Source: Rodentibacter ratti
GTDB taxonomy: Bacteria > Pseudomonadota > Gammaproteobacteria > Enterobacterales > Pasteurellaceae
DNA length: 64,000 nucleotides
Assembly (NCBI RefSeq): GCF_002000485.1
Contig: NZ_MLAJ01000010.1
Coordinates: forward strand, 23,034-87,033
Direction: 5' to 3'
Shown: positions 45,373 to 56,106 of the stretch, one piece after another
How positions within the stretch are numbered: position 1 is the stretch's first letter
How the letters are laid out: the number at the start of each line of letters is the position of its first letter
The notes under the pieces: model-generated
The model's input: only the letters and a program-made list of their open reading frames with translations
Databases searched by the model: none
Told to the model about the DNA's origin: nothing
Translations under genes and position numbers: made by a program

Positions 45373-45390
45373 CTTTTCTTTTCTTTTCTT
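45373..45390 (+). repeat. Short CTTTT tandem repeat upstream of ilvE
   Basis: CTTTT repeated 3.6 times, ending 129 bases before the ilvE ATG. It is too short to be a strong phase-variation tract. Confidence 0.6.
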
Positions 45391-45518
45391 GTTTTACTTG
45401 GTTATATGGCTAAATTTTGAAAAATCACAAAAAATTTAGGTTTTAAGGTTTAAATGCTCAAAATAATGATGTAGATTAAACAGTAATTTACTAACAACAT
45501 CATATTAAGGAAAGCAAA

Positions 45519-46550
45519 ATGAAAAACTTAGACTGGAATAATCTTGGTTTTAATTACATTAAAACCGACTATCGTTTTATTGCCCATTGGAAAAATGGTC
45601 AATGGGATGAAGGCAAGCTCACCACAGACAATACCTTACATATTCACGAAGGTTCAACCGCACTTCACTACGGTCAACAATGTTTTGAAGGTTTAAAAGC
45701 CTATCGTTGTAAAGACGGCTCAATCAACTTATTCCGCCCTGACGAAAATGCAAAACGTATGCAACACACCGCAGATCGTCTCTTAATGCCGCAAGTTCCT
45801 ACGGAATTATTTGTTCGCGCTTGTAAAGAAGTCGTCAAAGCAAATGAAGAATGGGTTGGTCCTTATGGTTCCGGTGCAACCTTATATTTACGTCCATTCC
45901 TCATTGGTGTAGGAGAAAACATTGGTGTAAAAACGGCACCGGAATTTATTTTCTCCGTATTCTGCTGTCCGGTCGGTGCTTATTTCAAAGGTGGTTTAAC
46001 GCCTTCTAATTTCATCACAACCGAATACGATCGCGCTGCACCGATGGGAACCGGTGGTGTGAAAGTCGGTGGTAATTATGCAGCCAGCCTACGTCCTCAT
46101 GAATTAGCAGTAGAACAAGGGACGGAGGAACGCAAATTTGCCGATGCCATTTATCTTGATCCGAAAACCCACACTAAAATTGAAGAAGTCGGTGCGGCAA
46201 ATTTCTTTGGAATCACTAAAGACAATAAGTTTATCACGCCAATATCAGAATCCATCCTACCGAGTATCACAAAATACTCTCTACTCTATATAGCCAAAGA
46301 ACGTTTGGGTATGGAAGCCATTGAGGGGGATGTGTATATCGATCAGCTTGATCAATTTGCCGAAGCCGGTGCTTGTGGGACAGCGGCTGTCATTTCACCG
46401 GTAGGCGGTATCCAACATAAAGGCAAATTCCACGTTTTCTACTCAGAAACGGAAGTAGGGCCGATTACCCGCAAACTTTACGATGAGCTCACAGGTATTC
46501 AATTCGGTGACATTGAAGCCCCAGAAGGCTGGATTGTGAAAGTTGAATAA
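45519..46550 (+). CDS. ilvE: Branched-chain amino-acid aminotransferase IlvE
   Basis: 343-aa PLP enzyme for the last step of Leu, Ile and Val synthesis. The PLP lysine is in [12 protein letters not shown] (about residue 187), with EVGAANFFG and TGGV motifs of fold type IV. The length is of the longer BCAT group rather than the 309-aa E. coli form, as in Haemophilus. TTAAGGAAAGC precedes the ATG. Single gene with its own terminator. Confidence 0.95.
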   Translation: MKNLDWNNLGFNYIKTDYRFIAHWKNGQWDEGKLTTDNTLHIHEGSTALHYGQQCFEGLKAYRCKDGSINLFRPDENAKRMQHTADRLLMPQVPTELFVRACKEVVKANEEWVGPYGSGATLYLRPFLIGVGENIGVKTAPEFIFSVFCCPVGAYFKGGLTPSNFITTEYDRAAPMGTGGVKVGGNYAASLRPHELAVEQGTEERKFADAIYLDPKTHTKIEEVGAANFFGITKDNKFITPISESILPSITKYSLLYIAKERLGMEAIEGDVYIDQLDQFAEAGACGTAAVISPVGGIQHKGKFHVFYSETEVGPITRKLYDELTGIQFGDIEAPEGWIVKVE

Positions 46551-46616
46551 TGGGAGAAATATCTACCCACAGTAGGCTTGAAATGATCTGACTTAAACAA
46601 GTAGATTTATTGAATT

Positions 46617-46660
46617 GAAGGACTAAGTTTCTAGATTTTGCAGGGCTTAGTCCTTCTTTT
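46617..46660 (+). terminator. Terminator after ilvE
   Basis: GAAGGACTAAG (46617-46627) and CTTAGTCCTTC (46646-46656) form an 11-bp perfect stem with an 18-base loop, then T4. Confidence 0.8.
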
Positions 46661-46701
46661 AATCGAATAAGCTCATTAGTGGTAACTAAGGAATGATTTT
46701 C

Positions 46702-47286
46702 TTATCGTAACATCTCAAGAAATAATTCCATTACAGCGGTATTTGCAGTCAATTCAGGATGGAAAGAACAAGCCAACAAGTTGCCTTGCTTTGCTAACAC
46801 CGTATGCCCTTCAAATTCAGCGAGGCTTTCCACCTTTTCAGCATTAAAATTCGCAATATAGGGGGCGCGAATAAAGACTGCAGGAAAAGGTTCTATTAAA
46901 CCTTTTATAGCTAGATCTGTCTGAAAACTGTCAATTTGTCGCCCAAATGCATTGCGTTGTACTTCAATATCCATGAGTCCTAAATGAACCGAGGGATCAC
47001 CTGTAAGGTGTTTTGCCAATAAGATCATTCCGGCACAAGTACCAAACAATCCTTTTCCTTGTGCGTGGAAAGCTTTAATGGCTTCAAATAAGCCATTTTT
47101 TCGCATTAGTTTGCCAATAGCCGTGCTTTCACCGCCCGGTAAAACTAAACCATCACAAGCAATTAAATCTTCAGGATTTTTTACTATAACCGCCTTTGCG
47201 CCAAGCTGTTCGATTTGGAGACAGTGTTCACTCACTGCCCCCTGTAATGCGAGAACGCCAACGGTTAAATTCGCATAATTATTCAT
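46702..47286 (-). CDS. pdxT: Pyridoxal 5'-phosphate synthase glutaminase PdxT
   Basis: 194-aa glutamine amidotransferase that feeds ammonia to PdxS. The catalytic Cys is in FGTCAGMI (about residue 84) and His-x-Glu in SFHPELT near residue 177. LPGGES is the oxyanion motif. The start at 47286 is one base after the pdxS stop, giving a tight operon. The longer frame to 47340 lies inside pdxS. Confidence 0.95.
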   Translation of the reverse strand: MNNYANLTVGVLALQGAVSEHCLQIEQLGAKAVIVKNPEDLIACDGLVLPGGESTAIGKLMRKNGLFEAIKAFHAQGKGLFGTCAGMILLAKHLTGDPSVHLGLMDIEVQRNAFGRQIDSFQTDLAIKGLIEPFPAVFIRAPYIANFNAEKVESLAEFEGHTVLAKQGNLLACSFHPELTANTAVMELFLEMLR

Positions 47287-47287
47287 C

Positions 47288-48178
47288 TTACCAACCACGC
47301 TCTTGCATTCTTTCGGTAGCAGATAAGCGTGAAATTTCAATCCCCTTCATCGCTGTGCCCAAATCTTCCGATAAACGGGCAATCAAATCATAATCTTGAT
47401 AATGGGTTGTGGCTTCAACAATAGCACGAGCAAATTTCTCTGGGTTCTCGGATTTGAAAATACCCGATCCGACAAATACGCCATCTGCTCCTAACTCCAT
47501 CATTAACGCCGCATCTGCCGGCGTGGCGACACCACCGGCTGCAAAATTCACCACAGGTAATTTCCCTAAGGTTTTGATTTGTAACAATAACTCAAAAGGC
47601 GCCCCGAGATTCTTTGCTTCTGTCATGAGTTCATCATGACTCATCGCAACCACCTTACGCACTTGTGCATTCACTTTCCGTATATGGCGAACTGCTTCAA
47701 CGATATTGCCTGTACCCGGTTCACCTTTCGTTCTTAACATTGATGCTCCCTCGCCAATGCGGCGTAATGCTTCACCTAAATCACGGCAACCGCAAACAAA
47801 GGGTACGGTATATTCACTTTTAAGTAGATGAAATTCTTCATCGGCCGGCGTTAATACTTCACTTTCATCAATATAATCTACGCCCATCGCTTCCAACACT
47901 CTCGCTTCCGTAATATGGCCAATTCGAGCTTTTGCCATAACAGGAATAGAAACCGCATTCATCACTTCTTTAATAATTTTCGGGTTTGCCATTCTTACCA
48001 CCCCACCTGCTGCACGAATATCAGAAGGCACCCGCTCTAATGCCATGACCGCCACGGCACCCGCCGCTTCCGCAATGCGTGCTTGTTCCGCATTGATTAC
48101 ATCCATAATCACACCGCCTTTTTGCATTTGTGCCATACCACGTTTTACTACTTCTGAACCCATTATTGTGTGAGTCAT
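47288..48178 (-). CDS. pdxS: Pyridoxal 5'-phosphate synthase PdxS
   Basis: 296-aa TIM-barrel enzyme making PLP directly from ribose-5-P, glyceraldehyde-3-P and ammonia (deoxyxylulose-independent route). Conserved MAKARIGH carries the ribose-binding Lys, and [12 protein letters not shown] and GEPGTGN are typical. It is divergent from a MocR regulator, with about 104 bases between starts. Confidence 0.96.
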   Translation of the reverse strand: MTHTIMGSEVVKRGMAQMQKGGVIMDVINAEQARIAEAAGAVAVMALERVPSDIRAAGGVVRMANPKIIKEVMNAVSIPVMAKARIGHITEARVLEAMGVDYIDESEVLTPADEEFHLLKSEYTVPFVCGCRDLGEALRRIGEGASMLRTKGEPGTGNIVEAVRHIRKVNAQVRKVVAMSHDELMTEAKNLGAPFELLLQIKTLGKLPVVNFAAGGVATPADAALMMELGADGVFVGSGIFKSENPEKFARAIVEATTHYQDYDLIARLSEDLGTAMKGIEISRLSATERMQERGW

Positions 48179-48282
48179 TTTATTTCTCCTTTTTAGTGTG
48201 AAATGTAAAAACCACTGGCATTTTGCACAAGATCAGATATGATTAAAAGTGTCAATTTTTGATAAAGTAATGAGGTCAGATA

Positions 48283-49686
48283 ATGCAAAAAATCGCCTAT
48301 CATCTGGATAAAAACATCAAACTTCCCCTCTATGAACAACTTTATCAGAAAATTAGGCTGGCAATTCATCAACAAGAATTGAGAATTGGTGCTAGGCTAC
48401 CTTCCAAACGTAAGCTTTGCCAATATTTACACATTAGCCAAAACACTGTAGAAAATGCCTACGCTCAACTCATTGCAGAAGGCTATATTGAGTCTCAAGC
48501 GAGGCGTGGTTTTTACGTTTGTTACCAAGCGGAATTAGCTTTTCCCCAATCACCAATTCCTCGGCAGAATAGACATCAACATTTACCGCTTAATGATAAG
48601 CAAATTGACTTTAACCCAAATAGAATCGATACCCGCCATTTTCCTTTTCAACAATGGAAAAAGTGCGGTCAGATTCTTTACCAAATATCACAACAAGATT
48701 TATTGAACCTCAATGATCCTCAAGGCGATCTCGCTTTACGTCAGCAAATCGTCCATTACCTCTCTGCCTCAAGGGGAATTAATTGCCAGGCGGAACATAT
48801 CATTATCGGTGCCGGGTTTGAATACTGTATTCAGCATTTAATTTTATTATTTAACCGGCTCTACCCTCATCCATCCTTTAATTATGCGATGGAAGATTAT
48901 GGCTATCCTAAAGTGGAAAAAATATTAACACTTTATCAAAAGAATATGATTAAACTTCCCCTTAATCACCAACACCAATTAGATTTAACTTTTTTAGCTA
49001 AACAGCAGATAAATATTGCCTATATTACCCCTTCTAATTTATATCCTTTTGGAGAAATTATTCCCATCTCACAACGACAAACATTATTAGAGTGGGTCAA
49101 TAAACAATCCGATAGATTTATTATTGAAGATGATTACGACAGCGAATTTCGCTATAAAGGTAAACCGATCCCTGCGTTAAAAAGCCTTGATCAGCATGAC
49201 AAGGTGATCTATTTAGGGTCATTTTCCAAACTGCTTATGCCTTCGTTACGTGTTACCTTTATGGTATTACCACCACAATTATTAGCGTTTTATCAGCAAT
49301 ATTGTGCCTGTTTCCACTGCCCTATTTCTCGTTTTGAGCAACAAAGATTAGCCACATTTCTTCAAGAGGGATATTTTGAAAAACACATTCATCGTATGCG
49401 AAAAATATACCGCAAAAAAATGGAACTTCTCTGCCAATTATTAGCACCCTATAAAAGGCATATCCGATATTATGGCGAAAATTCCGGATTTCATTTACTC
49501 ATCGAATTATTAAATGAATCCCGTTCAATAGATGAATTATTATTTTTAGCTAAACAAAAAAATATTATTATCTACCCTGTCTATTATAAAAAAAGAAAAT
49601 TATTTAGCTTGGGATTCGGACATTTATCTGATAAGTCATTGATAGAGGGAATCACTCATCTATTAAAAATTTTGATTAAAGAATAA
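48283..49686 (+). CDS. pdxR: MocR-type PLP-binding regulator PdxR
   Basis: 467-aa GntR-family regulator fused to an aminotransferase fold. The N-terminal winged helix (about residues 10-78) has ARLPSKRKLCQYLHISQNT. The C-terminal fold-type I domain has the PLP Lys in YLGSFSKLLMPS (about residue 313) and EDDYDSEFRY. Members divergent from pdxST activate or repress them according to PLP, so PdxR is the likely role. Inferred from context, not binding data. Confidence 0.88.
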   Translation: MQKIAYHLDKNIKLPLYEQLYQKIRLAIHQQELRIGARLPSKRKLCQYLHISQNTVENAYAQLIAEGYIESQARRGFYVCYQAELAFPQSPIPRQNRHQHLPLNDKQIDFNPNRIDTRHFPFQQWKKCGQILYQISQQDLLNLNDPQGDLALRQQIVHYLSASRGINCQAEHIIIGAGFEYCIQHLILLFNRLYPHPSFNYAMEDYGYPKVEKILTLYQKNMIKLPLNHQHQLDLTFLAKQQINIAYITPSNLYPFGEIIPISQRQTLLEWVNKQSDRFIIEDDYDSEFRYKGKPIPALKSLDQHDKVIYLGSFSKLLMPSLRVTFMVLPPQLLAFYQQYCACFHCPISRFEQQRLATFLQEGYFEKHIHRMRKIYRKKMELLCQLLAPYKRHIRYYGENSGFHLLIELLNESRSIDELLFLAKQKNIIIYPVYYKKRKLFSLGFGHLSDKSLIEGITHLLKILIKE

Positions 49687-49777
49687 CTTGGGTGTGCCAG
49701 TGAGCGATTTTTATTTTGTTGAAGATAAAATGCGCTAGCCTGTTGTTTGAAAGATTGGTTGTATTTAGTCATAAAAA

Positions 49778-49834
49778 ATCTGCACCTTAGTCAGTTGAAG
49801 TTGAGTCCTGCTTTTGGGGTGCAGATCAATTTTT
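49778..49834. terminator. Long-loop hairpin between pdxR and purF
   Basis: ATCTGCACC (49778-49786) and GGTGCAGAT (49818-49826) form a perfect 9-bp stem with a 31-base loop, followed by AATTTTT on the + strand and A's on the other side. Possible bidirectional terminator for convergent genes. Confidence 0.5.
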
Positions 49835-49845
49835 AGCGAACTTTT

Positions 49846-51363
49846 TTATCGCTCATTATGGATTTCTAAATTTGTCGCGTCTTTTTCACGCTTTTTCTTC
49901 GCCGAATCATTACGTTGTGAAGCGATGCTATCCAAATACTCAGGTGTAATATCGCCCGTAATATATTCACCGGTAAAGACTGAACAATCAAACCCTTTAA
50001 TCGCAGGATTTTCTTGCTGAACAGATTCGGTTAAGGCATTAAGATCTTGGAAAATTAATTTATCCACGCCAATCAGTTTCGCAATCTCATCTACGCTACG
50101 ACCGTACGCAATCAATTCATTTTTCGTTGGCATATCAATGCCATACACATTCGGATAACGAATTTCCGGGGCGGCTGAAGCAAAATAAATTTTCTTCGCA
50201 CCGGCAGCTCGTGCCATTTCAACAATCTGCTCAGATGTCGTACCACGGACAATAGAATCATCCACTAATAGCACATTTTTATCTTTAAATTCCGCTTTGA
50301 TCGTATTGAGTTTACGACGTACAGAACTGATGCGTTGTGCTTGCCCCGGCATAATGAAGGTACGACCCACATAGCGGTTTTTCACAAAACCCTGGCGATA
50401 AGGTTTGTTTAGCACATTGGAAATTTGTAATGCAATATCCGTTGACGTTTCCGGCACGGGAATGACCACATCAATATTATCTAATTCATCTTGCCATTCT
50501 TGCGCAATTTTTTGCCCTAAACGCTCCCCCATGTGAACACGTGCAGCATAGACTGAAACGCCATCCATAATGGAATCGGGACGGGCAAAATAGACATATT
50601 CAAAAATACAAGGATTTAACACCGCACTTTCAGCACATTGTTGTGCGTAAAGTTTGCCATCAAAAGTAACATAAATTGCTTCACCCGGTGCGATATCACG
50701 AACAAAATCATAACCTGCTACGTCCAAAGCGACGGTTTCAGAAGCAAACATATATTCTGTTTTGCCATTTTCTTCACGTTGCCCCAACACAAGAGGACGA
50801 ATCCCAAAGGGATCGCGAAATGCCACCATACCATGTCCAATAATCATCGCAAGACAAGCATAAGCCCCTAGCACATCTTTGTGGGTTTTGCTCACCGCAT
50901 AAAAAATATCCTGTGGATCAAGGTGATCTTGCGGAATATTATCAAGGTGATTCGCAAAGATATTTAAAAGTAATTCAGAATCAGAATTGGTATTTACATG
51001 GCGACGAGCGGTTTTAAACACTTTTTCTTTCAATTCTTCCGAATTGGTTAAGTTACCATTATGAACCAATGTGACCCCATAGGGTGAATTCACATAGAAA
51101 GGTTGCGCTTCCGAGACACTTGAACTCCCGGCGGTTGGATAACGCACGTGTCCCATACCGGCATTTCCCTGTAACCGTAACATATGTTCATGTCTAAAAA
51201 TATCGCTGACTAACCCATTTGCTTTACGCAAACGGAATCGATTTTCATCGTCTATTGTCACGATCCCCGCAGCATCTTGTCCGCGATGTTGCAACAATGT
51301 TAATGCTGCATAAATAGATTCATTAACCGGACTTTGACTTACAATACCGACGATACCACACAT
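49846..51363 (-). CDS. purF: Amidophosphoribosyltransferase PurF
   Basis: 505-aa enzyme for the first committed step of purine synthesis. The N-terminal nucleophile Cys is exposed after Met removal (MCGIVGI). The PRPP motif [14 protein letters not shown] is near residue 365. Length equals E. coli PurF. It follows cvpA after 10 bases, so the two are one operon, predicted to be under PurR. Confidence 0.97.
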   Translation of the reverse strand: MCGIVGIVSQSPVNESIYAALTLLQHRGQDAAGIVTIDDENRFRLRKANGLVSDIFRHEHMLRLQGNAGMGHVRYPTAGSSSVSEAQPFYVNSPYGVTLVHNGNLTNSEELKEKVFKTARRHVNTNSDSELLLNIFANHLDNIPQDHLDPQDIFYAVSKTHKDVLGAYACLAMIIGHGMVAFRDPFGIRPLVLGQREENGKTEYMFASETVALDVAGYDFVRDIAPGEAIYVTFDGKLYAQQCAESAVLNPCIFEYVYFARPDSIMDGVSVYAARVHMGERLGQKIAQEWQDELDNIDVVIPVPETSTDIALQISNVLNKPYRQGFVKNRYVGRTFIMPGQAQRISSVRRKLNTIKAEFKDKNVLLVDDSIVRGTTSEQIVEMARAAGAKKIYFASAAPEIRYPNVYGIDMPTKNELIAYGRSVDEIAKLIGVDKLIFQDLNALTESVQQENPAIKGFDCSVFTGEYITGDITPEYLDSIASQRNDSAKKKREKDATNLEIHNER

Positions 51364-51373
51364 TTCATAACCC

Positions 51374-51865
51374 TTATTGATTAAATGTTGAATTTAAGAA
51401 ACTGGAGCTTGCTTGAAGCTGTTGGAAAAACCATTCAATAATAAACCCAAAGTGCGGAATCAATGTTGATTCTTTCCACCAATCGGTTTGTTCAAAATTC
51501 GTGAAGGTATCCAAGAAAAATAAGATCGCCGCGACAATTAATGCACCACGTAATAAACCAAATGCCGCACCCAATACACGATCAGTACCGCTTAGCCCGG
51601 TTTTATCAACTAACTGCGCAATTACAAAATTAACGATACCGCCTACAATCAATGTCAGCACAAACAAAATACCAATTGCTGTGCCGTTGCGCACATACAT
51701 GGATTCAATTTGCGTTAGATAAGTTGCAAGGTAAGGATAAAACTGACTTGCTACAATAAATGCGACGACCCAGCTGGCAAGTGATAATACTTCGCGCACA
51801 AAACCGCGGAGTAAACTGACAAGAATGGAAAAAGCGATAATGCCAATAATAATGTAATCGATCAT
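51374..51865 (-). CDS. cvpA: Colicin V production-type membrane protein CvpA
   Basis: 163-aa inner-membrane protein with four hydrophobic segments, the first starting right at [11 protein letters not shown] conserved [12 protein letters not shown] loop follows the first segment. Its role relates to envelope homeostasis; biochemical activity is unknown. The start at 51865 is preferred over 51880. First gene of cvpA-purF as in E. coli. Confidence 0.92.
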   Translation of the reverse strand: MIDYIIIGIIAFSILVSLLRGFVREVLSLASWVVAFIVASQFYPYLATYLTQIESMYVRNGTAIGILFVLTLIVGGIVNFVIAQLVDKTGLSGTDRVLGAAFGLLRGALIVAAILFFLDTFTNFEQTDWWKESTLIPHFGFIIEWFFQQLQASSSFLNSTFNQ

Positions 51866-51933
51866 TAAAAAATCTCTCAATAAAAAAGAGCTGCATAAAG
51901 CAGCCTGCGTATTCTACAAAAAATAAAGCAAAA

Positions 51934-51949
51934 AGGAAAACGTTTGCGT
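51934..51949 (-). promoter_or_regulatory. PurR box upstream of cvpA-purF
   Basis: On the minus strand ACGCAAACGTTTTCCT, a near-exact match to the PurR operator ACGCAAACGTTTTCGT and almost the E. coli purF operator itself. It is about 70 bases before the cvpA start. Confidence 0.88.
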
Positions 51950-51962
51950 TATATAAATTTCA

Positions 51963-52406
51963 CTAAATTTCTTTCCAAAAAGCACGATCCAATCGCTTCT
52001 CCGATTTCCTTAAAACTTCAGCTAAATGTTGATATGTGGGTTTACCTTGTAAGGGAGGCAATGGTTCTTGTATATTTCTCAAACGTTCACAAATATCGTA
52101 AAACCACGCTGCACTTTGCGCTTCCAAAGGCGACATCGCACGTTTACCCAACCAGTATAGCCCTTGTAAAGGTATAAGTAAGGCAAAAAGTGCGGTTAAA
52201 ATCGCTGCAGAAAATGCCATAACATCGTGCTTAGCATAAAGTTGTTGCCACACAATCGCAAATACTGCGATTAACGGCATTGCATTTTGTGCAAAACGCG
52301 TGCTTTTTATGACTCGCTGCTCAGGAAAAATTATTCCTAATTTAGCCTCTTGCGGCCAAGTATTAAGATAAATTTGTCCTTGTTTAAAAATATAAAAAAA
52401 CGACAT
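51963..52406 (-). CDS. yfbV: YfbV family membrane protein (DUF412)
   Basis: 147-aa protein with two hydrophobic segments (about residues 44-62 and 68-90). The [16 protein letters not shown] start is characteristic. In E. coli YfbV (MatP-linked Ter insulation) lies divergent from ackA, the same as here. Function is inferred from the homologue. Confidence 0.88.
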   Translation of the reverse strand: MSFFYIFKQGQIYLNTWPQEAKLGIIFPEQRVIKSTRFAQNAMPLIAVFAIVWQQLYAKHDVMAFSAAILTALFALLIPLQGLYWLGKRAMSPLEAQSAAWFYDICERLRNIQEPLPPLQGKPTYQHLAEVLRKSEKRLDRAFWKEI

Positions 52407-52562
52407 AAAAACACCCTTAAAAACAACCGCACTTATAATACTCCAGATTATCCCTAATTTCTATCTTATCAAATTGATGTAAATTTCATCTTTCTTTAAT
52501 GGAAGTCAGATTTTTCTCTCTTGATGAATTTATTTTATTGCGTAAAAGGTGTATCCTATGCG

Positions 52563-52576
52563 GGACTTTACAGTCC
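52563..52576 (+). other. Small perfect hairpin in the ackA leader
   Basis: GGACT-TTAC-AGTCC, about 53 bases before the ackA ATG. No known regulator site; may only shape the 5' UTR. Confidence 0.4.
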
Positions 52577-52628
52577 GATCTCTTTGATTGGATTTTTATT
52601 AACTTTAACCAAATAATATAGGGTTCCT

Positions 52629-53834
52629 ATGTCAAAACTTGTTCTTATCCTTAACTGTGGTAGTTCTTCGTTAAAATTTGCAATTCTTGATCCTGCTACA
52701 GGAGAAGAAAAATTATCTGGTTTAGCCGAAGCTTTTTTCCTTCCTGAATCTCGCATTAAATGGAAACTTAACGGTGAAAAGGGTAACGCTGATTTAGGTG
52801 CGGGTGCAGCACATACCGAAGCGCTTGATTTTCTTGCTTCAAACATTATGACAGATGAGCTTAAAAACTCTATCGCAGCGATTGGTCACCGCATCGTACA
52901 TGGCGGTGAAAAATATACAAAATCTGTGTTAATCAACGATGATGTAATTAAAAACATTGAAGATGCAGCACAGTTTGCCCCACTTCATAATCCGGCACAT
53001 TTAATCGGTATTCGTGAAGCGTTTAAAGCATTCCCACACTTAAAAGAGAAAAACGTTGCGGTATTTGATACGGCTTTCCATCAAACGATGCCGGAAGAAG
53101 CGTATTTATACGCATTGCCGTATTCTTTATATGAAAATAATGGTATTCGCCGCTATGGTGCGCACGGTACAAGTCATTTCTTTATTTCTCGCGAAGTGGC
53201 AAAACGTGTTGGCAAACCGGTTGATCAGGTTAATACTATTATCTGTCACTTAGGCAACGGTGGCTCTGTGTCTGTTGTCCGTCATGGAGAGTGTATTGAT
53301 ACATCTATGGGTTTGACCCCGTTAGAAGGTTTAGTAATGGGCACCCGTTGTGGTGATATTGATCCGGCAATTATTTTCTATCTTTATAAAAATTTAGGTA
53401 TGTCGATGGATCAAATCGAAGAGACTTTAGTGAAGAAATCAGGTCTTTTAGGTTTAACCGGAGTAACTAGCGACTGCCGTTATTCAGAAGATAACTACGA
53501 AAATCCGTCTCACCCTGAAGCCAAACGTGCATTAAATGTTTATAGCTATCGTTTAGCAAAATATATCGGTGCTTACATGGCTGCATTAGGTGATGATTAC
53601 TTAGATGCCATTGCGTTTACCGGTGGTATTGGTGAAAACTCTGCCCAAGTACGCAGATTAACATTAAATCACTTAAAATTATTCGGTATCAAAATTGATG
53701 AAGAACGCAACTTAGCTGCCCGTTTCGGTAACGAAGGAGTAATCACTGCTGATGACTCTAAATTCAAAGCAATCGTTCTTCCTACTAACGAAGAGTTAGT
53801 AATTGCACAAGATACAGCAAAACTTAGTTTCTAA
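52629..53834 (+). CDS. ackA: Acetate kinase AckA
   Basis: 401-aa kinase (E. coli 400) that makes ATP and acetate from acetyl phosphate. ASKHA motifs [11 protein letters not shown] near residue 7, THLGNG-type CHLGNGGS near 206 and FTGGIGENS near 330 are conserved. Followed by pta after a terminator-like stem; the operon is predicted from the standard gene order. Confidence 0.97.
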   Translation: MSKLVLILNCGSSSLKFAILDPATGEEKLSGLAEAFFLPESRIKWKLNGEKGNADLGAGAAHTEALDFLASNIMTDELKNSIAAIGHRIVHGGEKYTKSVLINDDVIKNIEDAAQFAPLHNPAHLIGIREAFKAFPHLKEKNVAVFDTAFHQTMPEEAYLYALPYSLYENNGIRRYGAHGTSHFFISREVAKRVGKPVDQVNTIICHLGNGGSVSVVRHGECIDTSMGLTPLEGLVMGTRCGDIDPAIIFYLYKNLGMSMDQIEETLVKKSGLLGLTGVTSDCRYSEDNYENPSHPEAKRALNVYSYRLAKYIGAYMAALGDDYLDAIAFTGGIGENSAQVRRLTLNHLKLFGIKIDEERNLAARFGNEGVITADDSKFKAIVLPTNEELVIAQDTAKLSF

Positions 53835-53844
53835 GTTAACTACA

Positions 53845-53874
53845 AACTGCCGAGAAAATTCGGCAGTTTTTCTT
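53845..53874 (+). terminator. Terminator-like hairpin between ackA and pta
   Basis: AAACTGCCG and CGGCAGTTT with a short loop, followed by T5. It would lower pta expression relative to ackA or separate the two. Confidence 0.75.
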
Positions 53875-53900
53875 TATAACTCAACTAATTAAGGTTTATC

Positions 53901-56039
53901 ATGTCCCGTACCATTATCCTTATTCCTATTAGCACAGGTGTAGGTCTAACCAGTGTAAGTCTTGGTCTCATTCAATCTCTTGAACAAAAAGGTGCGAAAG
54001 TAGGTTTTATGAAACCTATTTCTCAACCAAACTCCGGTGAAGATCAATTAGATCGCACAACCTCTATCGTTCGTACCAGTACGGCGTTAGAAACAGTCGA
54101 ACCTTTTATGTTAAGCGTAGCAGAATCATTAATTGGTCAAAATCAGTCTGATGTGCTACTAGAAAAAATCGTTGAAAACCATCAACAACTTTCTAAAAAT
54201 AATGAAATCATCGTAGTTGAAGGTTTAATCCCAACCCGCAAACACACTTATGCAAATAGTATTAACTACGAAATTGCACAAGCATTAGACGCAGAAATTA
54301 TTTTAGTTGCTGCTCCGGCGACAGAAACACCGGCGGAATTAAAAGAACGAGTGGAAGCCGCTGCCTCATTATTTGGCGGAAAAAATAATCCTAATTTATT
54401 AGGCGTTGTCGTTAATAAATTTAATGCGCCAATTGATGAATCCGGTCGTACCCGTCCAGATTTAACAGAAATTTTTGATTCTTTCCAACATAGCCGTAAT
54501 AGTGAAGCCGAATTAACTAAATTATTTTCGAATAGTGTAATTAAACTTTTGGCTTGCATTCCATGGTCAGCCGACTTAATTGCAACCCGTGCTATTGATT
54601 TAGTTAAACACTTAGGTGCCGCAATTATTAATGAGGGTAATATTAATCGTCGTATTCGTGGTATTACATTCTGTGCGCGAAGCCTACCAAATATGCTCGA
54701 ACATTTCCGCGCAGGTAGCCTATTAGTGGTCTCTGCAGATCGTCCTGACGTCATTGTTGCCGCGGCACTTGCTGCTTCAAATGGCGTAGAAATTGGTGGT
54801 ATGCTACTCACCGGCGGATACAAAATTGATGCTCAAATTAATAAACTTTGCCAACATGTATTTGAATCAACTCAACTACCAATCTTCCGTATTGAAGGCA
54901 ATACATGGCAAACGGCGTTAAGCCTACAAAGTTTCAACCTTGAAGTGCCGGTTGATGATAAAGAACGTATTGAAAATATTAAAGGTTATATGAGTGAACA
55001 ATTCGATGCAGAATTTATCAACAGTTTAGTCGCTGGTTCTACCCGCTTACGTCGTTTATCTCCACCAGCATTCCGTTTCCAATTAACCGAATTGGCTCGT
55101 GCAGCGAAAAAACGTATTGTTCTCCCGGAAGGTGACGAACCTCGTACCATTAAAGCTGCCGCCCTTTGTGCCGAACGAGGAATTGCAGAATGTGTGTTAT
55201 TAGCAGATCCCGCTTCCGTTCAACGTGTCGCTGAAGCACAAGGCGTTGAATTAGGTAAAGGTATCACTATTATTAATCCGGCTGATGTCCGTGAAAATTA
55301 TGTAGATCGCTTAGTTGAACTTCGTAAAGCGAAGGGGATGACCGAAACTGCAGCACGTGAACAATTAGAAGACACTGTGGTACTCGGTACCATGATGCTA
55401 GAAGCAAATGAAGTAGATGGTTTAGTCTCCGGTGCAGTTCACACCACAGCAAATACCATTCGCCCACCAATGCAAATCATTAAAACAGCACCAGGTAGCT
55501 CAATTGTATCTTCTATCTTCTTTATGCTATTACCGGATCAAGTATTAGTCTATGGTGACTGTGCCGTAAACCCAGATCCAAATGCAGAACAATTAGCGGA
55601 AATTGCGATTCAATCGGCTGACTCAGCGAAAGCCTTTGGTATCGATCCGAAAGTGGCGATGATTTCTTATTCTACCGGAACATCAGGCAGTGGTGCTGAT
55701 GTAGAAAAAGTAAAAGAAGCTACCCGTATCGCAAAAGAGAAACGCCCGGATTTAATCATTGACGGTCCGTTACAATATGATGCGGCTGTGATGGAAGATG
55801 TTGCACGCTCTAAAGCACCGGACTCTCCTGTTGCAGGTAAAGCGACCGTGTTCGTCTTCCCAGACTTGAATACGGGTAATACCACCTATAAAGCAGTACA
55901 ACGTTCAGCTGATTTAGTGTCTATCGGTCCAATGCTGCAAGGTATGCGTAAACCGGTTAATGACCTCTCTCGTGGCGCATTAGTCGATGATATTGTGTAC
56001 ACCATTGCATTGACAGCGATCCAAGCGACACAAAGCTAA
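53901..56039 (+). CDS. pta: Phosphate acetyltransferase Pta
   Basis: 712-aa multidomain Pta of the enterobacterial type. The N-terminal P-loop-like domain (about 1-220), the DRTGG domain (about 225-340) and the catalytic PTA_PTB domain (about 390-712, with [10 protein letters not shown] and [10 protein letters not shown]) are all complete. It converts acetyl-CoA to acetyl phosphate for AckA. Length equals E. coli Pta (714). Confidence 0.97.
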   Translation: MSRTIILIPISTGVGLTSVSLGLIQSLEQKGAKVGFMKPISQPNSGEDQLDRTTSIVRTSTALETVEPFMLSVAESLIGQNQSDVLLEKIVENHQQLSKNNEIIVVEGLIPTRKHTYANSINYEIAQALDAEIILVAAPATETPAELKERVEAAASLFGGKNNPNLLGVVVNKFNAPIDESGRTRPDLTEIFDSFQHSRNSEAELTKLFSNSVIKLLACIPWSADLIATRAIDLVKHLGAAIINEGNINRRIRGITFCARSLPNMLEHFRAGSLLVVSADRPDVIVAAALAASNGVEIGGMLLTGGYKIDAQINKLCQHVFESTQLPIFRIEGNTWQTALSLQSFNLEVPVDDKERIENIKGYMSEQFDAEFINSLVAGSTRLRRLSPPAFRFQLTELARAAKKRIVLPEGDEPRTIKAAALCAERGIAECVLLADPASVQRVAEAQGVELGKGITIINPADVRENYVDRLVELRKAKGMTETAAREQLEDTVVLGTMMLEANEVDGLVSGAVHTTANTIRPPMQIIKTAPGSSIVSSIFFMLLPDQVLVYGDCAVNPDPNAEQLAEIAIQSADSAKAFGIDPKVAMISYSTGTSGSGADVEKVKEATRIAKEKRPDLIIDGPLQYDAAVMEDVARSKAPDSPVAGKATVFVFPDLNTGNTTYKAVQRSADLVSIGPMLQGMRKPVNDLSRGALVDDIVYTIALTAIQATQS

Positions 56040-56056
56040 TCTGAAACTGTAATAAA

Positions 56057-56100
56057 AATGACCGCACTTTGATTAACAAAAAGTGCGGTCATTTTTTTAT
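56057..56100. terminator. Uptake-sequence terminator between pta and rnd
   Basis: AAATGACCGCACTTT and AAAGTGCGGTCATTT with about a 10-base loop, then T's. It lies between convergent genes. Confidence 0.88.
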
Positions 56101-56106
56101 AATTTT

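Noticed and set aside
48179..48282. A PdxR operator between pdxS and pdxR
   Set aside because: Several AGTG-containing stretches occur, but none forms a clear repeat pair that I could defend.
52407..52628. FNR or ArcA site upstream of ackA
   Set aside because: Only half-sites (TTGAT) are visible; no full palindrome.
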